A stretch of DNA of 64,000 bases from Chamaecrista fasciculata (lineage: Eukaryota; Streptophyta; Magnoliopsida; Fabales; Fabaceae), in the NCBI GenBank assembly GCA_003254925.1, contig QANZ01048479.1, forward strand, positions 1-64,000. Direction: 5' to 3'. The notes beneath the pieces were generated by a model, which saw only the letters and a list, made by a program, of their open reading frames with translations, did not search any database and had not been told where the DNA came from. The translations under genes and the position numbers were made by a program. Position 1 is the first letter of the stretch. Every line of letters begins with the position of its first letter. Of the stretch, positions 45,461-60,752 are shown one piece after another.

Positions 45461-45819
45461 GCCAAAGTCCTATTTTGGTCCCTCAGTTATGCTCAATGTT
45501 TTAAATTGGTCCGTCAGTTATTTTTCGTTCTATATTGGTCCCTCAGTTTTTCAAAACTTGACACAGTTGGCCCCTCAAACGTTTTCCATCCATTTCTCCG
45601 TTAGAAAAAGGGAAAAATAAACTTTCATCCCCCAAAAGTTTTATTTTCTTATATTAAGGTCCTTTTTCTTTTTATAATAGAATCAAAACGTAAGAAAAAG
45701 AAATAAATTAAGATTTTAACTGAATTTGCCCAAAAACACAACTTCTCTCTCTCGAAAAATAACTGAAGGACCAATTTAGAACATTGAGCATAACTAAGAG
45801 ACCAAAATAGAACTTTGGC
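45461..45819. mobile_element. MITE with GCCAAAGTCCTATTTTGG termini, inside a (TA)n tract
   Basis: The left arm GCCAAAGTCCTATTTTGGTC faces CCAAAATAGAACTTTGGC at the right. The next segments also pair: TTATGCTCAATGTTTTAAAT against ATTTAGAACATTGAGCATAA. (TA)n lies on both sides, so the target was a microsatellite and the duplication cannot be read. It belongs to the same family as the inner TIR pair at 1808-2203. Confidence 0.83.
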
Positions 45820-45921
45820 ATATATATATATATATATGAGGGTGTATCATCTCATTTTCTTCAATGCTGGGAATTAGAAAATCTTTGTACCAACCGGATC
45901 TGGATCTCCTTTTAAATGTCA

Positions 45922-45994
45922 TAGTTGAATGCATTTTGTGCATTTTAGAAAGAGAACTTACTCTCTTTAAAATGCACAAAATGCATCTAACTAT
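45922..45994. repeat. Near-perfect hairpin, arms about 33 bp
   Basis: TAGTTGAATGCATTTTGTGC and the next 13 bases pair with the segment ending at 45994 across a loop of about 7 bases, with only a few mismatches. It may be a worn small foldback element, or could be transcribed as a small-RNA-type hairpin. Confidence 0.6.
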
Positions 45995-46014
45995 TACACT
46001 TCTTTTCTTTTTGG

Positions 46015-46400
46015 TAAAATGTTTATTTTGGTCCTAAATGTATACCCTTATGTTCATTTTGGTCTATTATATTTCAAAATGTTTAAATTGGTCATAAATG
46101 TTGGCAAAATGATTCATTTTGGTCCTAAATATTGGTAAAATGTTTCATTTTGGTCTCAAATTATTGAATTTGGTCATATTTCTCTCGTCTCTCATTTCAA
46201 GCTCAAAGGACTTGTTAAGAGGAACTCGTAACTCTGAATTCGTCGCTTTCGAATTTGAAACAAGAGAGATATAATCAACTTTGCTTGTTTGACCATAAAA
46301 TAAGATGTCTACTTTTAGGATCGATTTGACCTCGTTTGCTGACGGCCCCAACTGGATAGAAAAAGTACTCTTCGAGAACAAGTTACGGGTTAGAAACTCT
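46015..46400. mobile_element. Part of a TTTTGGTC-family foldback element
   Basis: Repeated TTTTGGTCCTAAAT motifs, then CTCATTTCAAGCTCAAAGGA and, after a short centre, GAATTTGAAACAAGAGAGAT, as in the element at 21486-22354. The right arm is incomplete. Confidence 0.5.
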
Positions 46401-46550
46401 TTTAAGGTATGCAAGTTTGTGAGTGTTTTGATATTCTGTTCATATGATAATCCATGTTTCCTCCTTTCTTTACATCTTCTTTTTTCCGTTGGGGAATAAT
46501 ATATAGCTATAAAATATAATAGCTCTTCGTGTTGTAAGAACATCGTCTGT

Positions 46551-47159
46551 AAAAGATATTCCTCAACCCCGAGCCGTCCAAAAAATCCTCTCTCTTATGA
46601 GAGTCAAGTTTTTTGTCAAACCCTTCCTTACGAGGGATTACCTCTCTCTTTCATGAGAGATTTCACCCTATTTCATATTAGGGTTATCGGCGTTGCTTCC
46701 TAGCTTTGGCCTTCTGTAGTGACGCTCTTTTCTGTGTGTCTTCTACGACGGTGGTTTTCAAGTTTAGGTGGTTTTCGGTGAGTTTCCTTCCCAGATTTGT
46801 GTGCTCTCTGCTCGTGTTCGTTTGTTTTCCGCGGCGGGTTTTGTGGCGGCGGCGTTTTGGTCGGGTTTTTTTTCTTTTGTTTCCAATTCTTTATATGGTT
46901 GTAGCTTTAGTTGGATCTCTAGATCCGTTAACTTGGAAGCTAATTGTCTTGCCAATTTGTCTGACACAAAGATGTGTCCTCTTGGATGAGTTGCAAAACC
47001 CCCCACTTTCATTAGTTGATGTTCTGTCTAGTGTTCTTGTTGATGCTAAGGAGAGATTGAATTATTTTGCTGTGTTTTTGTTTGTATTGTACTTGGCTTT
47101 GCCTTGCTTTTTGAATGAATTATTTTTTACAGGCAAAAAAAAAAAGATATTCCTTAACC
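46551..47159 (+). mobile_element. Short LINE-derived insertion with about 17-bp target duplication
   Basis: AAAAGATATTCCTCAACC at 46551-46568 recurs with one change after the A-tract (about 47142-47159). The inserted 575 bp begin with LINE-leader-like text (repeated CTCTCTTATGAGAG / CATGAGAGATTTCACCC, then AGGGTTATCGGCG). They end with a frame containing FSWISRSVNLEANCLANL, which resembles the end of a plant LINE RNase H, followed by TTACAGGC and poly(A). The endonuclease and reverse transcriptase are absent, so this is an internally deleted, non-autonomous copy. A 208-codon open frame across it is not a host gene. Confidence 0.72.
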
Positions 47160-47624
47160 TAATTAGAAAACGGAACTCCACAAAATTAATTGAATTCTTC
47201 CTTAATTTAGGCAATGCAGAATTTTATTTCAGATACATACTCACAAATTTCCAACACTTTCCAACGTTGTCAAATGCTGCAAATAGCCCTCCATTTCACT
47301 TTCCTTTCATGCTTTTTTTTTTTTTTGTTTAATTTGGAAACCTTTAGTTTATGTTTCGTAGATGGGTTTTGTCTGTTTTAACTTTTAATGGGTATTATTG
47401 TGGTTTCTTCTTTGATTAGTATAGAATATATACTGTGTTTAAAGTTGTTACCCTATACATAAAACTAAATGAAGTTGCTCAGCTATGTTAGTAGTCTATT
47501 AATACTAATAATACTCTCAGTTATGGGTTTATATCCATATGACCAACTCTTGTGTTATGTTACTTTGAAGTTAGGTTCGTTCCACATGTTCTTTTGTTTT
47601 TTTTTTTTTTTTTTTTNTTTTTTT
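47160..47624. other. AT-rich DNA ending in a poly(T) run with an N
   Basis: No gene recognised. A long T-run at about 47595-47629 includes an N at 47617; its length is uncertain. Confidence 0.5.
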
Positions 47625-47627
47625 TTT

Positions 47628-48053
47628 GGTAAATTACACTCCGGTATATTCTATTCTATGGACCGATTTTATTTTGTCACCATGTTCTTTTAAAAGTGAC
47701 ACTTTATTACCCTGTTTTTTGCACCGTTAACACTTTAGTACCCTGTTCTTTCACGATTTCTTATCCTGTTCTATCATTTTTAGAGTACCAAAGTGTTACG
47801 GATGCAAAGAACAAGGTACTAAAATGTCACTTTTAAAAGAACATAGTACCAAAATGTTAGATGAGGGAGAGAAGAGGATGAAAATGCAGAAGTGAAACAT
47901 TGCGTTTCACTTAAATTCATCCCCTCTTCTCTCACATTGCAGGACCCTACAGTGGGAACTCACTGCAGGGGATCCAAGCTCAAAATGTTAATGTGCAAAG
48001 AACAAGGTACCAAAATGTCACTTTTAAAAGAATAGGGTACCAAAGTGTAATTT
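47628..48053. mobile_element. MITE related to the GGGTAAA MULE-like family
   Basis: The left end GGTAAATTACACTCCGGTAT is matched by a right arm ending TACCAAAGTGTAATTTT. Both arms contain the TTCTTTTAAAAGTGACA motif and CCGTTAACACTTTAGTACCC-like text as in the element at 43549. The right end is abrupt at 48053. An inner hairpin lies at 47861-47936. Confidence 0.65.
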
Positions 48054-48668
48054 TGTCACGACCCCTTAACAGAATCCGTGACCGGCACGAACCACAAGGA
48101 AGAACCCTATGACCCGTAAGCCTGACACTTGCACCTATGTCATAAATTTACAAATTTTACTCCGATAATGATTTATTACTCATAATCTCAACCTTTTGTA
48201 TAAAAAAAGATAAACTTAACAATCCCCTGACTGTAAATCTAATGGAGCAACACTAGAGTCAAATACACGAAACAATATATCAACGTCAAGTAACCAAGTC
48301 AAAATGTCCACACAAACAAGTATGTGGAGCTCTAGGAAGTGTCGGTCGATCTAAATGGCCCTAGAAGACAATCCTTGCAACCTGAAACTGAAAATGGTAA
48401 ATAACGGGGTGAGTCAAGAGACTCAGTGAGTAATTCAACCTATTCTAGTCATGGGGGCAAGGTATCCCCACTAGTTTCAAAATAATAATGCATGCATAGT
48501 AGAATGATCCAATCCCTTTAAGTTCACCAATGTACTTCTTTGTATGTACCCATGTCAAAAATGCTAATAATTAGTCAAAATATGATTAATAAATTTTGAT
48601 TTATAAATGTTTACAACTTTTAACAAAAAAATGACCAATGATATTAATTGTTAACCTTAGCAATATGT
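48054..48668. mobile_element. Possible LTR fragment (TGTCACGACCC type)
   Basis: It starts TGTCACGACCCCTTAACAGA and contains GACCGGCACGAACCACAAGG and GGGGTGAGTCAAGAGACTCA. These words are familiar from LTRs of plant Ty3/gypsy elements. No matching end, partner LTR or coding region was found, so it would be a worn fragment. Low confidence. Confidence 0.35.
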
Positions 48669-48677
48669 TAAGAAAAA

Positions 48678-51018
48678 GGGTAAATTGCAATTTGGTACCC
48701 TGTGGTTAGGGGCGGTTCCCCTTTGGTACCCTGAAAGAAAAATTTTTGCATTGTGGTACCCCGTGGTTTCTCTGTTAGCGATGTGGTCCCCTAAGGTTTT
48801 TTTCTATTAGGATTTAACGGCAAATGTACGTTAAAATGTCAAAAATCTCCCAAAAAGTCTTCTCTTATGCGTTTAAGTCCTTTCCCTTTACTAAAAGAGA
48901 TCAAAACATAAAGAATTAATTATAAAAGGGTCTTTAGAATTCTAATATTATAGAATTTTCTCCTTTTCATAAGATTTCTTTTGAATAGGTCCTGATTTAA
49001 TTACACTTTAATCCCAAAAGTTTATGATCTTTATCAAAATGGTCCTTAGAACTTCAAAAGACAAATGAACATCTATGATTCATCAAAAAAATCCCTATAT
49101 TCAACTACAATTTTCATTCAAGTACACTATAAACAAATCAAAACCCGCAAATTTTTCCAAAATCAAGCCCCACAAATTTCTTCACACCCGATAAATTTCA
49201 TTCAAGTGTAAAGTGTAAAGTATCCCAAAACTCTTCCAAACATTCTAATTTAGTCATTAAAAGTATTAAAAACCTTAAAACCTAAGCCACAAACTCCAAA
49301 TCCAGATTTAATTTCACATAAACCCCAAATCCTAAAATCATAAACCCTAAATTTAATTTCACATAAATCTCTAATTTCTTTTTTAATCCCTAAACTCCCT
49401 AAATTTTTTTTTTAATCTTCATCATTCATCATCTTCTCAAATCCCCAATCCGGATTCCTTCATGAAAAAAGCCCACAAATCTCACATCTTCACATCATTT
49501 TCGTCCACTTCTCAAATCCCAAATCCAAATTCCTTCATCCACTTCTCAAACGACGCCCAAATCTGCCCCATCATCTTCTTCTCCACTTCATCGTCGTCAT
49601 CATCATCTTCTTCTCCCCCAGAAAACGACGCCCAGATCTGCCCGCAAACCTCCACCGCATCGTCGTCATCATCATCTTCTTCTCCCCCAGTAAACGACGC
49701 CCAGATCTTCTTTTCACGCGAATCACTGTCGTCGATTATGCTCAATGAACATCATCATCTTTATTTTCACCGAAAACGCCCAGATTTGTCTTCTTTATTT
49801 TCACGGACATCATCATCTTTATGTATCGTTTTTGTTTTCGTTTGATGTGGGTTTTTGAAATGCAGGGACTAAGATTCAGAACAGGGTTTTGACTATGCGG
49901 ATGGCTTTCTTGATGTTGTTCCTGTTGGTTGAGAAGGATTTGGATTTTTGAAACTGAAATGGGTTTTCGAAATCAAAGCCAAGTTTTTTGAGATGATTAT
50001 TTTTTCTCAGTTTTGGAATAAAATTGATTTATGACACCTGAATGATTGATGATTATTTTTTCTCAATTTTAAGCCATGTTGGTGATGACACCTGAACGAT
50101 CTAACTGATACCCCATGACTCCATTAGGGATGACAATGGTTTTGGATACTTGCTATCCGCCCATGTTCGAGAGATGATTTTCATCAATTGATGATGATGA
50201 ATAAAATTGATTTAGGGATTAGAGATTAAGGTTTTGGGGTTTAGAGTTTTTAATATTTTTTAAGGACTAAATTGGATGAAGATGAAGATTAAATTTTTTT
50301 TAAGTTTTATGGTTTTAGGGTTTTTAATATTTTTAAGGACTAAATTAGAATTTTTGAAAGAGTTTTTGGACACTTTATAATTTTATTTTGAGGATTTTGG
50401 ACTAAAATGAATGAAGATGATGAAAAGAGGGGGAATTGAGAATAATGAGATAAGAATGGGTGAGGGACCTAATTACTCAAATTAGATGTTTTTAGGGTTT
50501 AGGGTTTAAGATTTTAGGGTTTAGGGTTTATAGTTTTAGGGTTTAGATTTGTTTGTAGTATACTTGAATGAAAATTTCAGATTCTGGTAGTTGAATATGG
50601 AGATTTTTTTAATAAATCATAGATGCCCATTTGTCTTTTGAGGTTCTAAGGACTATTTTGATAAAGATCATAAACTTTTGGGATTAAAGTGTAATTAAAT
50701 CAGGACCTATTCAAAAGAAATCTTATGAAAAGGAGAAAAATCTATAATATTAGAATTCTAAAGACCCTTTTATAATTAATTATTTATGTTTTGATCCCTT
50801 TTAGTAAAGGGAAAGGACTTAAACGCATAAGAAAAGACTTTTTGGGAGATTTTTGACATTTTAACGTACATTTGCCGTTAAATCCTAACAGAAAAAAACC
50901 TCAGGGGACCAAATCACTAACGGAGCAAACCACGGGGTACCACAATGCAAAAAATTTTCTTTCAGGGTACCAAAGGGAAACCGCCCCTAACCACAGGGTA
51001 CCAAATTGCAATTTACCC
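48678..51018. mobile_element. MULE-like long-TIR element, 2.34 kb
   Basis: Arms of about 450 bp (about 48678-49130 and 50575-51018) are inverted copies; the ends are GGGTAAATTGCAATTTGG and CCAAATTGCAATTTACCC. The flanks TAAGAAAAA (48669-48677) and TAAAAAAAA (51019-51027) form a 9-bp duplication with one change. Long TIRs and a 9-bp duplication fit Mutator-like elements. No transposase is present. The centre has a repeated GACGCCCAGATCTGCCC / (TCATCA)n segment that could be captured host DNA or a local expansion. It is the same family as 59980-61854. Confidence 0.88.
49545..49710. repeat. About 70-bp repeat with TCATCATCTTCTTC tracts inside the MULE-like element
   Basis: AACGACGCCCARATCTGCCC occurs at about 49550 and 49625 with a third, shorter copy near 49693, separated by TCGTCGTCATCATCATCTTC and TTCTCCCCCAG. 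On the plus strand this reads as Ser-rich, on the minus strand as poly-Asp/Glu; both are low complexity and I do not call a gene. Confidence 0.65.
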
Positions 51019-51262
51019 TAAAAAAAATGATTAGCAAGATGAAAGGCACAAAAAATAATACAATGAATTTTGTATATTTGCTATTCCCTAGAATGAGAAA
51101 CAAAAGTAAAAGTAGATGTCGCCACTAATGAAATCAAAGTCAAAACAATTATTTTGAAGATGTACATAAAATAAGCAAAACGTCATCATGTTTTTACTGA
51201 GTTTAACAAACATATATTCTATTATATCAGCTTCTATGTAACAAACGTCATCATGTTTGTAC

Positions 51263-52450
51263 ATTGTATTATTATCCAAACTTATTCAATAAAATATATT
51301 TTAGACATAATATCAAAACATTTTGAGCAAGAATGAATTTTCTCCTCCTTCTGTTTTGCCCCTTCTTCTTTTGTTGTTGTTGTTGTTTTTTTTTTTTTCC
51401 ATTTTTTTTATCCAACTTTGTTCACATTTGAGAGGTCATTATTTCTGATGATCTTTGATTGTCATAGTCGACATTGGAAGATTTAGAGGGTTCAGATCAA
51501 CGATTCCCTAAAGTTCAAGTTGCCTAGAGATGCACATGTGTCTCACGCGCCGATTGATGATTTTCGCACGTTTGTCATGCGTAGACAACGGGTGGAGGCG
51601 CGTGGAACACCGTACGTTCACCGCTTCACTTCGTCGCCGCCAAATGGCCATTTTCAGCCATTTTCGATCACCATTCAAAGGTTTGAGCCGCTCGTGGTGA
51701 ATTCCATTGCTTGGTGGTTCATGCTGCACAATGAGAATTTTCTTTTGCTGAATCTAATTTTATGGTTGCAATTTTAGCATTTGCTTCCCTTCTAGTTTCA
51801 TCGTTTGAGTTCAGGCCTTAATTACCAATTCCCATTAATTTTGTTTGCCTGTCCTTAATCAATGAAATGTCATCCTTAATTGATGACTCCTATTCAAGTC
51901 CCTCCATAATTGGCGATACTTGGTGGCCTTTGAGGTTTTAAGAAGAGTACAAATTTCGATGAAAAAGAGAACCTCTAAGACTCGAAAAAGAACACAAGTC
52001 AACACTATTTTAGTGGTCTCTGAGATTTAAAGGAGAGTACAAGCTCTAAGGAAAAAGGAAGCCTTTGAGACTCAAAAAAGAACACAAGTCAACATTATTT
52101 TTGTAATGCTTGAGTACAAGCTCTTAACAAAAACAAAAAAGAAAGCCTCTAACTCGAACAAGAACACAATCCATCATTATTTTTCTTACGAATTCACTTC
52201 TCGGCCTTTATTGCCAAAGCCAACAACGCAAGCTGAGAAAGTTCCTATTCCCAACTTAAAGGGGAGATGTTGAGAAATATGAGAATATTCAATATTTATT
52301 TATTAAGTTATTTGGTTAATATTTGGTTCTTATATAAGTGGTTGAGTATTTGAACCTTAAATATATTAGGTGCTTCTCTAGAATATTTATATATGTGCAA
52401 TCTTCATTATATTATCATCCAAACTTATTCAATGAAATATATTTTCAACA
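51263..52450 (+). mobile_element. Remnant of a small LTR retrotransposon
   Basis: A 183-bp LTR at 52268-52450 starts TGTTGAGAAATATGAG and ends TATTTTCAACA, preceded by a purine-rich AAAGGGGAGA that fits a polypurine tract. About 45 bases at 51263-51307 match the end of this LTR and may be what is left of the 5' LTR. The interior has no recognisable pol. TGTTGA...TCAACA ends and AAAGGGGAGA are common in Ty1/copia elements, so that superfamily is the best guess. Broken and old. Confidence 0.55.
51940..52170. repeat. Imperfect direct repeats, about 90-100 bp period, three copies
   Basis: AAGAACACAAGTCAACAYTAT recurs at about 51988 and 52079, with a looser third copy near 52162, each preceded by AGAGTACAARYTC- and AAGCCTYT-like text. 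The repeats lie in the interior of the LTR remnant. Confidence 0.6.
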
Positions 52451-52753
52451 ATAACAAAACAAAGACATAAGAAAAACATCATATCATCATATCATATATA
52501 TATGTAATGATAATGTTCTGAATAGATCTAGATCCTCTATAATCTAAATGCAATACAATTTAGAAGGAAAAGAAGAGTTAGAAAAAGAATGTGAAGATGT
52601 CTCTAAATTGCGGTACATTTGCACCAAGGAAGCACGGGTAAACGAAACTCATAGTCGTATCCGTACCTAGTATGTACTAGGTACGGGTACACCAAAAATA
52701 CGTTAAGATACGTATCCCTGCATTGACGATAGAGGAATTAGGAAGATAGGTGG

Positions 52754-53164
52754 GATAGAGATGGCAACGGGTGGATATCCGATCATTTTATCACTATCCG
52801 TATCCGTTCATTCTCTCCAATATCTGTATCATATCCGTATCCAATATCCAGTATCCGACGGGTACCCTAAATATCCAAAATACCCAATAAAAATGAATAT
52901 AGGATAGAATATCCTAATTCAAAAATTAAATATATCCAATATCCGATACCCAATATTCGTTAGTTAAAATAAATTAATTAAAATAGTAAAATATTTATAT
53001 TATAGGGCATCGGATACCCTAACTATCTGTTTATTTCGGACAAATACCGAACAATGATTTTTTATTTTTCAATACCTGTACCCTATCCGATATCCAGTAT
53101 CATCAAATATTTTTTGCAGGTGGATTCGGACAGGTATCCTAAATACCCACCCAAATTGTCATAG
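52754..53164. mobile_element. MITE remnant rich in ATCCG (AGAGATGGCAACGGGT family)
   Basis: It begins AGAGATGGCAACGGGTGG and ends CCAAATTGTCAT, with repeated TATCCGTATCC and CCCTAAATATCC words. It is related to the better preserved copy at 58002-58465. Confidence 0.65.
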
Positions 53165-53590
53165 AATGATTTGGGCTTTGATTTGTTTGAAGAGAAGAGA
53201 GATTTGGGCTAAGATGAGAGACGTGAGAGTGGATACCCTAAATCCACTTCCTATTCCAACCCTTTTATGTACGATTTGTCCCAAATAACTTAATTTTGCA
53301 TCGATAAAAGTTTAATAAAGTAGCTTAATAACTTGAATTGAAACTTGAAAGCACACAGAGACCAGAGTATACTCATAATTAAGGACTATCCTAAAACAAA
53401 ACTAAAAGCTAGCTGTAAAAAAACTCTAAATTCCCACTCAGTACCTAATTAAAACACGACTTTCGATACAATGTTTCAATTCAAACAGCCAACAAAAGTC
53501 TGATTTACGATCAAAGGTACAACAGATGCCAATTGCTGAAATTTTTCACAAAATCAAAATGACATCAACATATTCCAACATATAACCCTC
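53165..53590 (-). other. 3' flank / probable 3' UTR of the SR protein gene
   Basis: No other gene. The part nearest the stop codon (about 53340-53590) probably includes the 3' UTR. No unique poly(A) signal was chosen. Confidence 0.45.
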
Positions 53591-57341
<3,751 letters not shown>

Positions 57342-58001
57342 AATTTTATGCCTTCGATAGTTTACTCACTCTTTCTTCTTCTTCTACCCTAAACCAAGAA
57401 TTGAAAATTTTGCGAGAGGGTTTCTTTCTTCTTTCTGCCCTAACTATATGTGTGTGCCCTTCACTTGATCCGCACCGTTCTTTTCATCCACGGCTCCAAC
57501 TGCTGCCACGCCATTCACAACAAATTTTTTTTGGGTAAGCTTTGGGAGTTTTAGTGAGGATGAATAGGAGAAGACATGGACACTAGTAGAGCGGAGTGGA
57601 TAGGATATTAATGGATTGAATAGATAAGTTGTTTGGGAGTTTTTAGTTAAAAAAGGAATGGACACATGATAATCTTGCTAAATTAATAATATTTTATCTC
57701 TAATTTTTACATTTTGGTCCCTGGATTTGTACAAAATAATATTAGGGTTTAGAAAGATCAATAATATTAATAAAATTATGGGGTAAAATTGTCTTAAAAA
57801 ATATTAGAGTTGTCAACTCCATCCTTGGCCCCCCAATTTGGGGTGCCAGCAAAAATTAGATTTTGAGGTGCTAACCATTCCTTTCCTCCCTAAAAAAAAC
57901 ATCCAAACAATTATTTTTAAACTTTTGTCCCTTCCACTTCTCTCCATTCTCCCCTTGACACCCCATCCAAACACACCCTCAAAGTTTAGGTGAATTGGGC
58001 T
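57342..58001. other. 5' flank of the SR protein gene
   Basis: Contains CT/GA-rich leader-like sequence (57342-57440) with TACCCTAAACC and GCCCTAAC motifs that resemble telo-box words found upstream of many plant housekeeping genes. Beyond that is AT-rich DNA with no gene. Confidence 0.45.
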
Positions 58002-58465
58002 AGGGATGACAATGAATAGAGTACCCAGTCATTTTGTCATTATTTGTATCTGTATCCGTTCATTTTATCCAATATCCGTACCCTATCCGATATCCAGTGT
58101 CCAATGGGTATCCTTGATATCTGAAATATCCCAAAAATAATGGATATAGGATACGATATCTTAATTCAAAAATTAGATATATCCGATATCTGTTACCCAA
58201 TATTCGTTAATTAAAATAAAATAATTAAAAATATAATAAATTATTTATATTATAGGGTATCGGATATCGGGTACCCTTACTATCCGTTTATTTCGGACTG
58301 GTACCAGATAATTGAAGTAATATCCGTATCCACCCAATATCCGATAATTTTTTTATTTTTCACTATTTGTACCCTATCCGATATATGGCATCCGACATAT
58401 ATCGGATATTTTTTACGGGTGAATTTGGACGGATATCCTAGATATCCAACCAAATTGCCATCCCT
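58002..58465. mobile_element. hAT-like MITE rich in ATCCG (AGGGATGACAAT family)
   Basis: The left end AGGGATGACAAT is mirrored by ATTGCCATCCCT at the right. The interior is full of TATCCGATATC-like words. Flanking ATTGGGCT and AATGGGCC share six of eight positions, compatible with a worn 8-bp hAT duplication. It is related to 52754-53164. Confidence 0.75.
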
Positions 58466-59824
58466 AATGGGCCCGGGGCTCACCAAGGCTAGGGCAACCC
58501 TCCAAGTTTTATGAGCGTATACAAATGTACTTACAAATCATCTACTAACGAGGCACTCACATCGACAGTAAAAAATCAAACTCATGGCCTTATTTTTTAT
58601 GAGTCAACTCTTTAACAACAATTTATACACACAAGATAAAAGCAAGGGCATTGTTAATCATTTCATTTGTAAAATTATTTTTTAAAAATTATTTTGGAAA
58701 TTTAAAATATTTTCTATTAGGCTTTTATTTTTTAGGTTTTAAAATTACTTTTTATTTTTAAATTTTAAAATCAAATAAAAAAATAATGTTATCAAATAAA
58801 CATTTTAATTTTTTTGTTTTTCAAAATAGAAAATAATTTTTAAGAAAGAAAATCAAATAGGCACATACCTTTTAAAGTTTTAAACTATATGGCTAAGAGT
58901 TGAGTGAATTAGATTGGATCGATTAGTTCAATAGGGAATTAAAATCTAGTCTGATTTAGAAGAGTCATAAAACTGGCAATCCACAGAACTAGCCAAAGAT
59001 CGTTCGTATTGGTCAGGAATAACAAAAAAAATTGGTAAAAATCAACTAATTTGATAGCTAAAGTAGTTCATGATTTTGTTTTTTTAAAAAAATTCAGACC
59101 AAAGTTATATTGTTTTATGAATTTTTTTGTATCAAAATACTAAATTAAGTATTTTAAGATCTAAAATATTTTGAAATATTAATCATATAATATAATTGGT
59201 GATAATCTTAATTCTAACAATAACAGGAAATTACAACAAAAAATTTGAAAACTCATCAAATGATAAATATATATTAATTAAGATTTGTTTCATAAAGTAA
59301 TGTAAAGAAATATTATTTTTAAGAAATTAAGATAAATAAAACCATAAATAATTAACTAATCGTTATCTTGAATTCTATTATATAATATTTTTGTAAAAAT
59401 ATATATATTAAATTATTAATGGTCTGACTATAGTTAATCTATGTCAGACTATTGAACCTTAAAAAAATATCTTAATTGGTTTAATGTCTAATTTGATTTT
59501 TAAAATCTTACCTTAAAATATATAATCTTGATTTTTACCAATTTTTGTCTAAGTCCAATCCAATCCAAGTTGCAATCTAGCCCTTCCTTAAAAGGGCTAA
59601 TTTGATTTTGAAAATCTTACTTAAAATTGTTTTTCGGCCTATTAAAAATAAGAAAGAATTGAAGAATAGTCCAATCCAATCGTAAGCCCATCATCAACTT
59701 TTCTGCCCAATAACAGCAGAAAACATGCCAGTCCAAAAAGAAAAAACAACGAAAGAAAGAAAGAAGTCCTTCTACCATAACAAAAAAAAAAAGTTCTTCT
59801 CCCATTATATTGTTACTCATCAAC
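58466..59824. other. AT-rich intergenic DNA
   Basis: No gene or clear element ends recognised; long A/T-rich stretches only. Confidence 0.5.
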
Positions 59825-60379
59825 TATGAAGCATGGACACTTTATTTTGACAGCGTGTCGCCGTGTCGGATAGGTGTCCGTGTTAGACACTCGTACGACA
59901 TCCACACGACACATATTCATAAATTTCAGAATATAAAATCAATTTTTGATGACTTTATCAAGATAAACAATAAAAACTAGGGTAAATTGCAATTTGGTAC
60001 CCTATGATTAGGGGCGGTTCCACTTTGGTACCCTGAAAGAAAAATTTTTGCAGTTTGGTGCCCCGTGGTTTGCTCCGTTAGTGAATTGGTCTCCTGTGCT
60101 TTATTTCTGTTAGGATTTAACTGTAAATGTGAGTGTGACCACGTTAAAATTTAAAAAACCTCCAAACAAGTATTCTCTTATGCGTTTCAGTCCTTTCCCT
60201 TTTCTTTTCATAAGATTTCTTTTGAATAGGTCCTGATTTAATTACACTTTAATCCCAAAAGTTTATGATCTTTATTAAAATAGTCCTTAGAACCTTAAAA
60301 GACAAATGAGATTTATCAAAAAATCCCCATATTCAACTACCATAAACCTGAAATTTTCATTCAAGTACACTCAGAAAAT

Positions 60380-60752
60380 GTGGCTAAGAAAATGATCGGC
60401 GTCGTCGTGGATATTAGGGTTTATGCGAAACGGATTCAAGATCGAGCTTGTTTTGCTCTAGATCTGGCTTGTGATTATGCTGAGTTCTTCGAGGAGAGGT
60501 GGTTCATCGCCGAAGTGAGAGTTAGATCTGCCGATTTCGTCGATGGATCTGGCTTCTGGAGCGGGGAAGGATGTAGGTGCGGCGGCGACGGCGGCGACGT
60601 CGAAGGACATGAAAGGGATGGAGTTCGGAGGTCGTGGTAGAAACGATGGTGTTGGTCGGCGGTGCATGGTGGCGGTGAGTCCTGGATTTCCGCCGGAGGG
60701 GAAAATTATCGGAGGGACGTTGAATTCCTTCGACATTGATCGGAATTTTTGA
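60380..60752 (+). other. GC-rich open frames of unknown origin in the MULE-like element
   Basis: Overlapping plus-strand frames (60380-60640, 60543-60752) read through GC-rich sequence with GGCGGCGACGGCGGCGACG. Neither product resembles a known family. A CGGAGG...CGTTGAATT segment at 60710-60730 recurs at about 60820-60840, so part is locally duplicated. They may be captured host DNA, as inferred for the opposite end of this element. Confidence 0.35.

Noticed and set aside
46706-47332. 208-codon plus-strand frame as a host gene
   Set aside because: It lies across the LINE-derived insertion, its poly(A) and its flank, and a different frame shows the LINE RNase H motif.
49462-49845. 127-codon Ser-rich frame
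   Set aside because: Low complexity, located inside a non-autonomous long-TIR element; no support as a gene.
51508-51777. Overlapping 73- and 85-codon frames as a small gene
   Set aside because: No family recognised on either strand; they lie inside the LTR-element remnant, so they may be element interior.
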